The notes beneath the pieces are model-generated. The model had not been told where the DNA came from. It searched no databases and was given only the letters and a program-made list of their open reading frames with translations. DNA of 64,000 bases, taken from Streptomyces sp. CCM_MD2014. GTDB taxonomy: Bacteria > Actinomycetota > Actinomycetes > Streptomycetales > Streptomycetaceae. Position 1 is the first letter of the stretch. The number at the start of each line of letters is the position of its first letter. The position numbers and the translations under genes were made by a program. Positions 46,959 through 54,862 of this stretch are shown piece by piece. The DNA lies in the NCBI RefSeq assembly GCF_000772045.1, contig NZ_CP009754.1, forward strand, positions 7,130,001 through 7,194,000, read 5' to 3'.

Positions 46959-47978
46959 GTGTCGGGTATGTCGGCGGGCCGTTCAGCCATGCGGATGGGA
47001 CCCGCTGAGCTGGTCCAGGCGGCGGCCATGGCCCGCCGCTTCTACCTCGAGGGCAAGTCCAAGATCCAGATCGCGGAGGAGTTCGGCGTCAGCCGCTTCA
47101 AGGTGGCCAGGGTTCTCGAGACCGCCCTCGAGCGGGACCTTGTACGCATCGAGATCCGGGTGCCGGCCGAGTTGGACGCTGAGCGTTCGGACGCCCTGCG
47201 CGCCCGTTACGGGCTGCGGCACGCCGTCGTGGTGGAGTCCCCGGCCGACGCCGAGGAGACGCCCGACCCGGAGAACCTGGGGGAGGTGGCCGCCGACCTG
47301 CTCGGCGAGCTGGTCAACGAGGGCGACGTGCTGGGTCTGGCCTGGGGCCGGTCCACCATCCACATGGCGGCGGCCCTCGACCGGCTGCCGCCGTGCACCG
47401 TGGTGCAGCTGACGGGCGTGTACGACGCCGGGACCGCCGAGCGCGGCTCGGTGGAGGCCGTGCGCCGCGCCGCCCAGGTGTCGGGCGGCGATGCCCACCC
47501 CATCTACGCGCCGATGCTGCTGCCGGACGCGGCCACCGCGCAGGCGCTGCGGCACCAGACCGGGATCGCCCGGGCCTTCGAGTACTTCGACAAGGTCACG
47601 GTCGCCTGCGTCTCCATCGGCTCCTGGGAGCCCGGCATCTCGACGGTGCACGACATGCTCAGCGACGAGGAGCGCGCGCACTACGCCTCGCTCGGGGTCG
47701 CCGCCGAGATGTCCGCGCACCTCTTCGACGCCGACGGGCGGCGCGTCGGGCGGGACCTGGGGGAGCGGTGCATCACCGTCAAGGCCGACCAGCTCCGTCG
47801 TATCCCCGAGGTCGTCGCGATCGCGGGCGGGCAGCGCAAGGCGGCGGCCATCGACGCGGTGCTGCGCTCCGGTCTCGTCACCAGCCTGGTGACGGACACG
47901 TCGGCCGCGGACTACCTGATGACGGCGGGCTCGGCACCGAAGTCGACGCTCAACCGGGCGGACCCGGACGGGATCTGA
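46959..47978 (+). CDS. SorC/DeoR-type sugar-binding transcriptional regulator
   Basis: A 339-residue regulator: an N-terminal helix-turn-helix (KIQIAEEFGVSRFKVARVLE) and a C-terminal effector domain of the sugar-phosphate isomerase-like SorC type (VLGLAWGRSTIHMAAALDRL, VTVACVSIGSWEPGISTVHD, IAGGQRKAAAIDAVLRSGL). It likely responds to a phosphorylated sugar; its position after rpe suggests a pentose phosphate, but that is inference. The GTG at 46959 has GAGGAG 6 bases upstream; in-frame GTGs at 46935 and 46896 are weaker alternatives. Confidence 0.85.
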   Translation: MSGMSAGRSAMRMGPAELVQAAAMARRFYLEGKSKIQIAEEFGVSRFKVARVLETALERDLVRIEIRVPAELDAERSDALRARYGLRHAVVVESPADAEETPDPENLGEVAADLLGELVNEGDVLGLAWGRSTIHMAAALDRLPPCTVVQLTGVYDAGTAERGSVEAVRRAAQVSGGDAHPIYAPMLLPDAATAQALRHQTGIARAFEYFDKVTVACVSIGSWEPGISTVHDMLSDEERAHYASLGVAAEMSAHLFDADGRRVGRDLGERCITVKADQLRRIPEVVAIAGGQRKAAAIDAVLRSGLVTSLVTDTSAADYLMTAGSAPKSTLNRADPDGI

Positions 47979-48018
47979 CGGCCGGTCGGCAGCGGGAGAA
48001 CGGGAAGAAGGGCGCGAC

Positions 48019-48372
48019 ATGACCGAGGACTCCGCGGGGCGGCTCGTGGTCACGCTGGACCTCGGCGGGGTCACGGACAAGGCGGGCCTGATGGACCGCT
48101 GCGCCCGTGACCTGGCGCTGCCCGACTGGTTCGGCCGCAACTGGGACGCGCTCGCCGACTCCCTCTCCGACCCCTCCGTGTGGCCCGAGGGCGCGGCGGA
48201 CCGGGGGCTGGTGCTCGTCGTGGAGGGCTGGCGGGCGTACGCCGAGGCGCGGCCGGACGAGTGGGCGGTCGCCGAGGAGGTCTTCGCCGAGGCCACCGAC
48301 CGCGGCCCGGGGCTCTTCGTCACCCTCGGCCCTGGAGGTTCCTCCAAGCAGGCCGCTGACCAGCCTGGATGA
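48019..48372 (+). CDS. Barstar-family protein
   Basis: A 117-residue protein with the barstar fold signature: LVVTLDLGGVTDKAGLMDRC, ALPDWFGRNWDALADSLSD and GLVLVVEGWRAYAEARPDEW. Barstar inhibits the RNase barnase, but no barnase-type gene is visible nearby, so this is a lone member; such orphans are common in Streptomyces and may bind other RNases or have no toxin partner. It begins 40 bases after the regulator and may be co-transcribed. Confidence 0.85.
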   Translation: MTEDSAGRLVVTLDLGGVTDKAGLMDRCARDLALPDWFGRNWDALADSLSDPSVWPEGAADRGLVLVVEGWRAYAEARPDEWAVAEEVFAEATDRGPGLFVTLGPGGSSKQAADQPG

Positions 48373-48480
48373 TCTGCCCGGGGATTATCGGCCACCCGTC
48401 ATGGGAGAATGAAGTACGTGCTCTTTCCCCCTGGCTGACCTGTCCGGGGGCCACCTCTGATCGACTGGGATGTGCAGCAC

Positions 48481-49923
48481 GTGCGTTTCCTCAATGACAT
48501 CCAGCCCTCGTACGACCTGACGTACGACGACGTGTTCATGGTGCCGAGCCGCTCCGCGGTGGGCTCCCGGCAGGGCGTGGACCTCGGTTCCCCGGACGGC
48601 ACGGGCACCACGATCCCGCTGGTCGTCGCCAACATGACCGCCATCGCGGGCCGCCGGATGGCCGAGACGGTGGCCCGGCGCGGCGGGCTCGTGGTCATCC
48701 CGCAGGACATCCCGATCGAGGTCGTCACCGACGTCGTCTCCTGGGTGAAGAGCCGCCACCTCGTCCTGGACACCCCCATCGTGCTGGCCCCGCACCAGAC
48801 GGTCGCCGACGCGCTGTCCCTGCTGCCCAAGCGCGCGCACAACGCCGGGGTCGTCGTGGACGGGGACCACAAGCCCGTCGGCGTGGTCACCGACGCCGAC
48901 CTGTCCGGCGTGGACCGCTTCACCCAGCTCGAGGAGGTCATGTCCAAGGACCTGATCCTCCTCGACGCGGACCTGGACCCGCGCGAGGCCTTCAACACCC
49001 TCGACGCCGCCAACCGGCGCTACGCGCCCGCCGTCGACAAGGACGGCCGCCTCGCCGGCATCCTCACCCGCAAGGGCGCGCTGCGCGCCACGCTGTACAC
49101 CCCGGCCGTCGACGCGAACGGCAGGCTCCGCATCGCCGCCGCCGTCGGCATCAACGGCGACGTGGCCGGCAAGGCCAAGCAGCTGCTCGACGCGGGTGTG
49201 GACACCCTCGTCATCGACACCGCGCACGGCCACCAGGAGTCGATGATCAACGCGGTGAAGGTGGTGCGCGAGCTGGACCCGCAGGTTCCGATCGTCGCGG
49301 GCAACATCGTCTCCGCCGAGGGCGTGCGCGACCTGATCGAGGCGGGCGCCGACATCATCAAGGTCGGCGTCGGCCCCGGCGCCATGTGCACGACCCGGAT
49401 GATGACCGGCGTGGGCCGCCCGCAGTTCTCCGCCGTCCTGGAGTGCGCCGCCGAGGCCAGGAAGTACGGCAAGCACGTGTGGGCCGACGGGGGCGTCCGC
49501 CACCCGCGCGACGTGGCCATGGCCCTCGCGGCCGGTGCGTCCAACGTGATGGTCGGCTCCTGGTTCGCCGGGACCTACGAGTCCCCGGGCGACCTCCAGC
49601 ACGACGCCAACGGCCGGGCCTACAAGGAGTCCTTCGGCATGGCCTCCGCCCGCGCGGTGCGCAACCGCACCTCGGAGGAGTCGGCGTACGACCGGGCCCG
49701 CAAGGCGCTGTTCGAGGAGGGCATCTCCACCTCGCGGATGTTCCTCGACCCGGCCCGCCCCGGCGTCGAGGACCTGATCGACTCGATCATCGCGGGCGTC
49801 CGCTCGTCCTGCACCTACGCCGGAGCCGGCTCCCTGGAGGAGTTCGCCGAGAAGGCCATCGTCGGCATCCAGAGCGCCGCCGGTTACGCCGAGGGCAAGC
49901 CGCTGCACGCCAGCTGGAGCTGA
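48481..49923 (+). CDS. guaB1: GuaB1-type IMP dehydrogenase/GMP reductase family protein
   Basis: A 480-residue TIM-barrel enzyme with an inserted CBS pair (about 95-205). Motifs are DLTYDDVFMVPSRSAVGSRQ, NMTAIAGRRMAETVARRGG, KVGVGPGAMCTTRMMTGVGR (catalytic Cys) and SNVMVGSWFAGTYESPGD. This GuaB1 subgroup has been shown in mycobacteria to be a GMP reductase rather than an IMP dehydrogenase, so purine salvage is the likelier role. The GTG at 48481 is used since a GGGA lies about 10 bases upstream; an in-frame GTG at 48472 is too close to it. A hairpin follows its stop. Confidence 0.88.
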   Translation: MRFLNDIQPSYDLTYDDVFMVPSRSAVGSRQGVDLGSPDGTGTTIPLVVANMTAIAGRRMAETVARRGGLVVIPQDIPIEVVTDVVSWVKSRHLVLDTPIVLAPHQTVADALSLLPKRAHNAGVVVDGDHKPVGVVTDADLSGVDRFTQLEEVMSKDLILLDADLDPREAFNTLDAANRRYAPAVDKDGRLAGILTRKGALRATLYTPAVDANGRLRIAAAVGINGDVAGKAKQLLDAGVDTLVIDTAHGHQESMINAVKVVRELDPQVPIVAGNIVSAEGVRDLIEAGADIIKVGVGPGAMCTTRMMTGVGRPQFSAVLECAAEARKYGKHVWADGGVRHPRDVAMALAAGASNVMVGSWFAGTYESPGDLQHDANGRAYKESFGMASARAVRNRTSEESAYDRARKALFEEGISTSRMFLDPARPGVEDLIDSIIAGVRSSCTYAGAGSLEEFAEKAIVGIQSAAGYAEGKPLHASWS

Positions 49924-49949
49924 CCCGGACCGCCCGATTCCGGATTCCG

Positions 49950-49989
49950 TCCCGTCAGGCCTGCTTGACGTCAGGCAGACCTGACGGGA
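49950..49989 (+). terminator. Strong hairpin between guaB1 and the next gene
   Basis: Arms at 49950-49964 and 49975-49989 pair over 15 positions with one mismatch. The loop contains the palindrome TGACGTCA. It probably terminates guaB1, but its right arm ends in GACGGGA, the only Shine-Dalgarno-like sequence before the ATG at 50000. Confidence 0.75.
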
Positions 49990-49999
49990 CGCTGGGCGC

Positions 50000-50395
50000 A
50001 TGACGACACCGCAGAGCATCGAACCGGAACACACCCTGCTGACCGCCGTGGCCCGTCTCGACGAACTGCGTGCCCGCGAGTCCCTCGCCGGGTTCGGCGG
50101 CGACGGCGAGGCCCTGGACCGCCCCCAGCTCCTCGAACTGCTCGCCCTGAGCGAGGTGGTCGCCCGCAAGGCCGCCTACGGGCGCCAGCTCACCGTCCGC
50201 GCCGCCCGCGAGGCCGGTGCCTCCTGGTCGCAGATCGGGGCCGCCCTCGGCACCAGCAAGCAGGCCGCCTGGGAGGCGCACACACGCTGGATCGACGCCC
50301 AGGAGGCGGCCCGCGGCCGGCCCGGCGAGATCGGCTTCGACGCGGCGGACGCGGCCGAGGCACGCGCCGTCGCGGGCCAACCGGACGAGCACTGA
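50000..50395 (+). CDS. Small HTH protein
   Basis: A 131-residue, mostly helical protein with an HTH-like segment (SWSQIGAALGTSKQAAWEAH, about residues 75-94) preceded by a long helix (QLLELLALSEVVARKAAYGR). The HTH resembles that of the minus-strand protein ending at 34125 and similar Streptomyces proteins of unknown role. The ATG at 50000 lies 10 bases after the guaB1 hairpin. No partner gene is apparent. Confidence 0.7.
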   Translation: MTTPQSIEPEHTLLTAVARLDELRARESLAGFGGDGEALDRPQLLELLALSEVVARKAAYGRQLTVRAAREAGASWSQIGAALGTSKQAAWEAHTRWIDAQEAARGRPGEIGFDAADAAEARAVAGQPDEH

Positions 50396-50426
50396 CCTGG
50401 CCCGATCCACCGATCGCCGCCCGGCA

Positions 50427-50505
50427 CGCAACGCCGTGCGCCCCGCGCGCAACGAACACCCGCCCCGCCCCGTCGAACGCAACGATCGTGCCCGAATGCG
50501 CAAGG
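50427..50505. promoter_or_regulatory. CGCAACG direct-repeat array upstream of the permease
   Basis: Four same-strand copies of CGCAA[CG]G start at 50427, 50448, 50478 and 50499, with steps of 21, 30 and 21 bases, that is 2, 3 and 2 helical turns. The last (CGCAAGG, with a mirrored TTGC beside it) begins 15 bases before the putative -35. Such phased repeats suit an Lrp-type octamer, and an Lrp/AsnC gene follows the permease. Confidence 0.6.
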
Positions 50506-50513
50506 TTGCTGCA

Positions 50514-50542
50514 TTACCGGGGCACCGCCCCCCTCGTAGTGT
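50514..50542 (+). promoter_or_regulatory. Candidate permease promoter
   Basis: TTACCG (50514-50519) and TAGTGT (50537-50542) are 17 bases apart. They sit downstream of the repeat array and leave a leader of about 140 bases before the permease start. The 50396-50691 region holds only this promoter and the array. Confidence 0.45.
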
Positions 50543-50691
50543 TCTGCGCTGTACGTGGCGTGGCGGGGACCCCGCTCGGTGGGTTCCCGTTCTGCACGAG
50601 CGCGCCCGCCGGTCCCCGCCGCTCCCCAGGCCCGCCCGGAGCCCGTCCGCTCACCCGGCGGAGCCACCGGCAGCGACAAAGGAGTCACCGC

Positions 50692-52179
50692 GTGATCGAC
50701 CAAGGCGCACCCCCGCACCACGACGCATCGGCAGCCCCGTCCCCGGGCTTCGCCGCGCGCCTCATGCGCCGCAAGCCCGTGGAACGCCTGGTCGCCGAGG
50801 GCGGCCAGGGCGAGGGCGGCAGCCTCCGCCGCTCCCTCGGCCTCTGGCAGCTCACGATGATCAGCATCGGCGCCACCCTCGGCACCGGCATCTTCGTCGT
50901 CCTCGGCGAGGCCGTACCCAAGGCCGGTCCGGCCGTCACGCTCTCCTTCGTCATCGCCGGCCTCACCGCGCTCTTCTCGGCCCTGTCCTACGCCGAGCTG
51001 GCCGGCACCATCCCGGTCTCCGGGTCCTCGTACTCGTACGCCTACGCCACCATGGGCGAGCTGATCGCCTGGGTCTGCGGCTGGTGCCTGATCCTCGAGT
51101 ACGGCGTGTCCGTGGCCGCCGTCGCCGTCGGCTGGGGCGAGTACCTGAACGAGCTGCTCGACGGCACCGTCGGCGTCACCCTCCCCGCGGCCCTGTCGGC
51201 GCCGCCCGGTGACGGCGGCATCTTCAACCTGCCCGCGCTGATCGTCGTCCTGCTCGCCATGACCTTCCTGCTCGGCGGCGCCCGCGAGTCCGCCCGCGCC
51301 AACACGATCATGGTGGTCGTCAAGATTGCGGCGCTGGTGCTCTTCTGCACGATCGGTGTGCAGGGCTTCCGCTCCGGCAACTACGAGCACTTCATGCCGC
51401 TCGGCATGGCCGGGGTCAGCGCGGCCGGTGCGACGCTCTTCTTCTCGTACATCGGCTTCGACGCCGCCTCCACCGCGGGCGAGGAGGCCAAGAACGCCCA
51501 GCGCGACCTGCCGCGCGCCATCATGCTGTCCCTCGTCATCGTCACGGTGCTCTACGTCCTGGTCGCCGCCGTCGCCGTCGGGGCCAGGCCCTGGCGGACC
51601 TTCACCGACTCCGAGGCCTCCCTCGCGCAGATCATGACCGACGTGACCGGGCAGAGCTTCTGGGGCACCCTGCTGGCCTTCTGCGCCGTCGTCGCCATCG
51701 CCAGCGTCGTGCTGACCGTCCTCTACGGCCAGACCCGCGTCCTGTTCGCCATGTCCCGCGACGGACTGGTGCCCAAGGTCTTCTCCAAGGTCCACCCGAA
51801 GACCGGCGCGCCCCGCGCCAACACGCTGATCGTCTCGCTGTTCTGCGGCGTTCTCGCCGCCGCCGTCCCGCTCGGCCGGCTCGCCGACGCCACCAGCATC
51901 GGCACCCTCTTCGCCTTCGCCCTGGTCAACGTGGCCGTCGTGGTGCTGCGCCGGACCCGTCCCGACATGCGCCGCACCTTCCGGGTCCCGCTGTCGCCGG
52001 TCCTGCCCGCCCTCGGCTTCGGCTTCTGCGTCTGGATGATGGGCAGCCTGTCCACCGTCACCTGGGTGGTCTTCGGTGTCTGGATGGCCGTCGGGCTCGT
52101 GTTCTACTTCGTGTACGGCCAACGCCGCTCCCGACTCGCCACACCGGACCCCTCCCAGGTCCGGACGCACCAGAAGTGA
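50692..52179 (+). CDS. APC-superfamily (CAT-type) amino acid permease, probably for lysine
   Basis: A 495-residue integral membrane protein with about 12-14 helices. The hydrophilic N-terminus (RRKPVERLVAEGGQGEGGSL) precedes the APC signature LTMISIGATLGTGIFVVLGE; SYAELAGTIPVSGSSYSYAY and FFSYIGFDAASTAGEEAKNA (CAT family) follow. The GTG at 50692 has AAAGGAG at 50678-50684; the 68-residue upstream extension of the frame covers the promoter. The gene is linked to an Lrp/AsnC regulator and shares operators with davAB, so lysine or another cationic amino acid is the most likely substrate; a polyamine is possible. Confidence 0.88.
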   Translation: MIDQGAPPHHDASAAPSPGFAARLMRRKPVERLVAEGGQGEGGSLRRSLGLWQLTMISIGATLGTGIFVVLGEAVPKAGPAVTLSFVIAGLTALFSALSYAELAGTIPVSGSSYSYAYATMGELIAWVCGWCLILEYGVSVAAVAVGWGEYLNELLDGTVGVTLPAALSAPPGDGGIFNLPALIVVLLAMTFLLGGARESARANTIMVVVKIAALVLFCTIGVQGFRSGNYEHFMPLGMAGVSAAGATLFFSYIGFDAASTAGEEAKNAQRDLPRAIMLSLVIVTVLYVLVAAVAVGARPWRTFTDSEASLAQIMTDVTGQSFWGTLLAFCAVVAIASVVLTVLYGQTRVLFAMSRDGLVPKVFSKVHPKTGAPRANTLIVSLFCGVLAAAVPLGRLADATSIGTLFAFALVNVAVVVLRRTRPDMRRTFRVPLSPVLPALGFGFCVWMMGSLSTVTWVVFGVWMAVGLVFYFVYGQRRSRLATPDPSQVRTHQK

Positions 52180-52194
52180 AGTGAACGACCCGCA

Positions 52195-52647
52195 GTGCTG
52201 AACGATCTCGACGAACGCATCGTGCACGCCCTCGCCGAGGACGCCCGCCGCTCCTACGCGGACATCGGGCAGTCGGTCGGCCTGTCCGCGCCCGCCGTCA
52301 AACGGCGCGTGGACCGGCTGCGCGCCACCGGAGCCATCACCGGCTTCACCGTCCGCGTCGACCCCGCCGCGCTCGGCTGGGAGACCGAGGGGTTCGTCGA
52401 GATCTTCTGCCGCCGCAACACCTCGCCCGAGACCATCCAGCGGGGCCTGGAGCGCTACCAGGAGGTCGTGGCCGCGTCCACCGTCACCGGGGACGCGGAC
52501 GCGGTCGCCCAGGTCTTCGCCTCCGACATGCGGCACTTCGAGCGGGTCCTGGAGCGGATCGCCGGGGAGCCGTTCGTGGAGCGCACCAAGTCCGTCCTGG
52601 TGCTCTCGCCGCTGCTGCGGCGCTTCTCGTCGGGCTCGCCCACGTAA
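52195..52647 (+). CDS. Lrp/AsnC-family transcriptional regulator
   Basis: A 150-residue protein with an N-terminal winged helix (LNDLDERIVHALAEDARRSY, SVGLSAPAVKRRVDRLRATG) and a C-terminal RAM ligand-binding domain (GFVEIFCRRNTSPETIQRGL, VAASTVTGDADAVAQVFASD). Family members form octamers that wrap DNA and bind amino acids. It starts 15 bases after the permease stop, so it is in the same operon. I infer that it controls the permease and davAB through the CGCAACG arrays. Confidence 0.92.
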   Translation: MLNDLDERIVHALAEDARRSYADIGQSVGLSAPAVKRRVDRLRATGAITGFTVRVDPAALGWETEGFVEIFCRRNTSPETIQRGLERYQEVVAASTVTGDADAVAQVFASDMRHFERVLERIAGEPFVERTKSVLVLSPLLRRFSSGSPT

Positions 52648-52688
52648 ACCGATGGGCAGGGCGCGGCGTGCCGTCTAGCATCGGTGCC

Positions 52689-52706
52689 ATGACCTGGCGA
52701 CATTGA
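52689..52706 (+). CDS. Possible leader peptide MTWRH
   Basis: A five-codon frame (ATG-ACC-TGG-CGA-CAT-TGA). TAGCAT at 52676-52681 is a plausible -10 placed so that the transcript would begin at this ATG. It precedes the hairpin that covers the MFS gene's ribosome site. It may be chance; kept because of its placement. Confidence 0.3.
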   Translation: MTWRH

Positions 52707-52727
52707 TCCACCACCTGTGGCGCCTCC

Positions 52728-52782
52728 TCCCGAGGGCCGCCCCGGACGCCGTACCTCCGGTGTCCGATCCGCCCCCTCGGGA
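52728..52782 (+). promoter_or_regulatory. Leader hairpin sequestering the MFS ribosome binding site
   Basis: An outer 9-bp stem TCCCGAGGG/CCCTCGGGA (52728-52736, 52774-52782) encloses an inner 9-bp stem (52743-52751, 52758-52766; one G-U) with a 6-base loop. The right outer arm covers the start of GGGAAGG (52779-52785), the Shine-Dalgarno of the ATG at 52790. Confidence 0.6.
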
Positions 52783-52789
52783 AGGCCTC

Positions 52790-54043
52790 ATGACCGTCTC
52801 ACCTCCGCCCTCGCCCTCGGCCGAGCGTGCCGCCACCGCGCCCGCCGGCACCCGCCGGCTCGTGCGCACGCTGTACGCCTCCGCGTTCTGCGACGAGTTC
52901 GTCCTGCTCTACCCGGTGTACGCGCTGCTGTTCAGCGACACCGGCCTGTCCGTCTGGCAGACGACCTCGCTGTTCGCCCTGTGGTCGCTGACCGGCGTCC
53001 TGCTCGAGGTGCCCTCCGGCGCCTGGGCCGACGCCGTCTCCCGGCGGCTGCTGCTGATCCTGGGCCCGCTGCTCACCGCCGCCGGCTTCGCCCTGTGGGT
53101 GCTCGTGCCGTCCTACGGCGCCTTCGCGCTCGGCTTCGTGCTGTGGGGCGCCGGCGGCGCGCTGGGCTCGGGCGCACTGGAGGCACTGGTCTACGACGAA
53201 CTGGACCGGGCCGGTGCCGCCGACCGGTACGCCCACGTCATGGGCCGGGCCCGCGCCATCGGCATCGCCGCGACCATGGCCGCCATGGGCCTGGCCGGTC
53301 CCGTGTTCGCCTGGGGCGGCTACGACGCGGTGGGCGCGGCGAGCGTGCTGGCCTGTCTGGCCGCGGCGGCGATCGCGACCCGGTTCACCGAGCACCGAAC
53401 GCCCTCCGGCACCGGCGAGCGTTGGTCCGCGACCCTGCGCACCGGACTCGCCGACGCCCGCGCCGACCGGTCCGTGCGCGGCGCGCTGCTCCTCGTACCG
53501 GTCGTCACGGCGGTGTGGGGCGCGCTCGACGAGTACACGCCGCTGCTCGCCCGGGACACGGGTGTGGCCGCCGAGAGCGTGCCCTGGCTGCTGCTGGTGA
53601 TCTGGACGGGTGCCACGGCCGGCAGCCTGCTGGCCGGTCCCGCGGAACGCCTGACCGGCAACGGTTTCGCCGCGCTGCTCACCGGTTCCGCGCTCGCCCT
53701 GGCCGCGGGCGCCCTGGCGGGCACACCCGTTGCCCTGGTCCTGGTCGCGGTCGCCTTCGGAGGCTTCCAGCTGGCGACCGTCCTGGCCGACGTCCGCCTT
53801 CAGCGGCGTATCGACGACACCGGGCGGGCCACCCTGACCTCGGTCGCGGGTCTCGGCAGCGAGCTGGGCACCCTCGCCACCTACGCCGCCTACGGGGCGG
53901 CGGCCACGGCATGGGGCCACGGCACCGCGTTCGCGCTCTCCGCTGTGCCGTACCTCCTGACGGCGCTGGTCCTGGCCGGTGCCGTCCGGACCGCAGCCGC
54001 GGCTGCCAGGGCTCGACGTCGAAGTCGCCGGTCCCCTTCCTGA
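52790..54043 (+). CDS. MFS transporter
   Basis: A 417-residue transporter with about 12 membrane helices. VRTLYASAFCDEFVLLYPVY begins helix 1; LLEVPSGAWADAVSRRLLLI is the loop 2-3 motif A, and helices 7-12 run from about residue 220 to the Ala/Arg-rich C-terminus. Substrate unknown; the sequence suits a drug/metabolite exporter. The ATG at 52790 follows GGGAAGG; the frame open from 52703 would cross the leader hairpin. Its 3' end overlaps a minus-strand pseudogene by about 38 bases. Confidence 0.88.
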   Translation: MTVSPPPSPSAERAATAPAGTRRLVRTLYASAFCDEFVLLYPVYALLFSDTGLSVWQTTSLFALWSLTGVLLEVPSGAWADAVSRRLLLILGPLLTAAGFALWVLVPSYGAFALGFVLWGAGGALGSGALEALVYDELDRAGAADRYAHVMGRARAIGIAATMAAMGLAGPVFAWGGYDAVGAASVLACLAAAAIATRFTEHRTPSGTGERWSATLRTGLADARADRSVRGALLLVPVVTAVWGALDEYTPLLARDTGVAAESVPWLLLVIWTGATAGSLLAGPAERLTGNGFAALLTGSALALAAGALAGTPVALVLVAVAFGGFQLATVLADVRLQRRIDDTGRATLTSVAGLGSELGTLATYAAYGAAATAWGHGTAFALSAVPYLLTALVLAGAVRTAAAAARARRRSRRSPS

Positions 54044-54626
54044 CCTTCTCGAACGGCGCCGTCCCCACGCACCGGGGCAGCTCCCCGCCCTCCGCGCTGC
54101 TGCCCGTCGCCGCCCGGCTGTAGGGCGTGTCGTTTGGATCATGCCGGTGGCGGCCACAAGCGCCGTCGCCTGGAACCGACCTGCTCCAAACGACGCCCCC
54201 TAGACGAGCCGGTGGTGGCGGCCCAGGTCGTGGACGGTGCTGCCGACCCGCTTCCCCTCGGCACCGGGAAGGTCGGAGTCGGTGACGACGCCGGAGACGG
54301 CGGCCACGTCACCGCCGGTCAGGAGACGGTCCACGGTGGCCTCGGCCCGGGCGCCCTTGCCGTTCAGGCAGTGGCTGAACGCGAAGGACCGGTGGCATCG
54401 AGGGGGCCGGCCCCGTCCTCGGCCGCCGGATGGGCGTCGAGGGTGAAGGTGATGTCGTCCCCCGCCGACCGGTACAGCTTGGCCGTGCCGGTCAGCGCGG
54501 CGGCCTCCCTCGGGGAGGGCCGTCGTGCGGGCCCCCGCGGGGGCCGTCGGCGACGGCCGCGCCGGTGGTGGCGGCGGTGAGCAGCAGGGCGGCGCAGAGC
54601 ACGGCGGTCGCGGTACGGCGCTTCAT
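54006..54626 (-). pseudogene. Decayed secreted-protein gene interrupted by a MITE
   Basis: From the ATG at 54626 an intact signal peptide is encoded (MKRRTATAVLCAALLLTAA, AVADGPRGG), but the frame shifts to continue as LTGTAKLYRSAGDDITFTLD and shifts again to FAFSHCLNGKGARAEATVDR and VGSTVHDLGRHHRLV, where it meets a 78-bp insertion. Beyond it, the same frame resumes as YSRAATGSSAEGGELPRCVG and TAPFEKVRKGTGDFDVEPW, near 54006. It looks like a secreted Streptomyces beta-rich protein (repetin-like); the family name is from memory. Two frameshifts plus the insertion make a functional product unlikely. Confidence 0.7.
54123..54200. mobile_element. 78-bp MITE with TA target duplication
   Basis: Imperfect 16-bp terminal inverted repeats (54123-54138 and 54185-54200; 14 of 16 match, GTCGTTTGGA core) are flanked by TA on both sides (54121-54122, 54201-54202). 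It has no coding capacity. The TA duplication fits IS630/Tc1-like or some IS5-group elements, whose transposase would have to act in trans. It lies inside the pseudogene above. Confidence 0.75.
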
Positions 54627-54794
54627 GGCGGGTCGTCTCCCGTGAGGTCGAAGCCGGTGAACCGAACGGTCACCACTGTCCCGGCGCCGCGTCCGCACCA
54701 CATCGGGCTCAGGGTGGGGCACCACCTCCGCCGCGCGGCGGGGAGGGACGGGCCCGCTCTGCTTCCCGGGGAGGACGGGAGCGCCCGCCGGGGG

Positions 54795-54854
54795 CGCAAC
54801 GAATCGCCGACTGGTGCCGGGTGCACGCAACGAACCGCTCACCGGCGCGCAACG
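54795..54854. promoter_or_regulatory. CGCAACG direct-repeat array upstream of davA
   Basis: Copies start at 54795 (CGCAACGAA), 54826 (CGCAACGAA) and 54848 (CGCAACG), with steps of 31 and 22 bases. The last begins 15 bases before the putative -35, the same geometry as at the permease. The 54627-54794 stretch upstream holds nothing I recognise. Confidence 0.6.
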
Positions 54855-54862
54855 GGTCCGTC

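Noticed and set aside
54134..54645. Plus-strand frames across the pseudogene region.
   Set aside because: No ribosome sites or domains; the minus strand shows a signal peptide and protein-like pieces.
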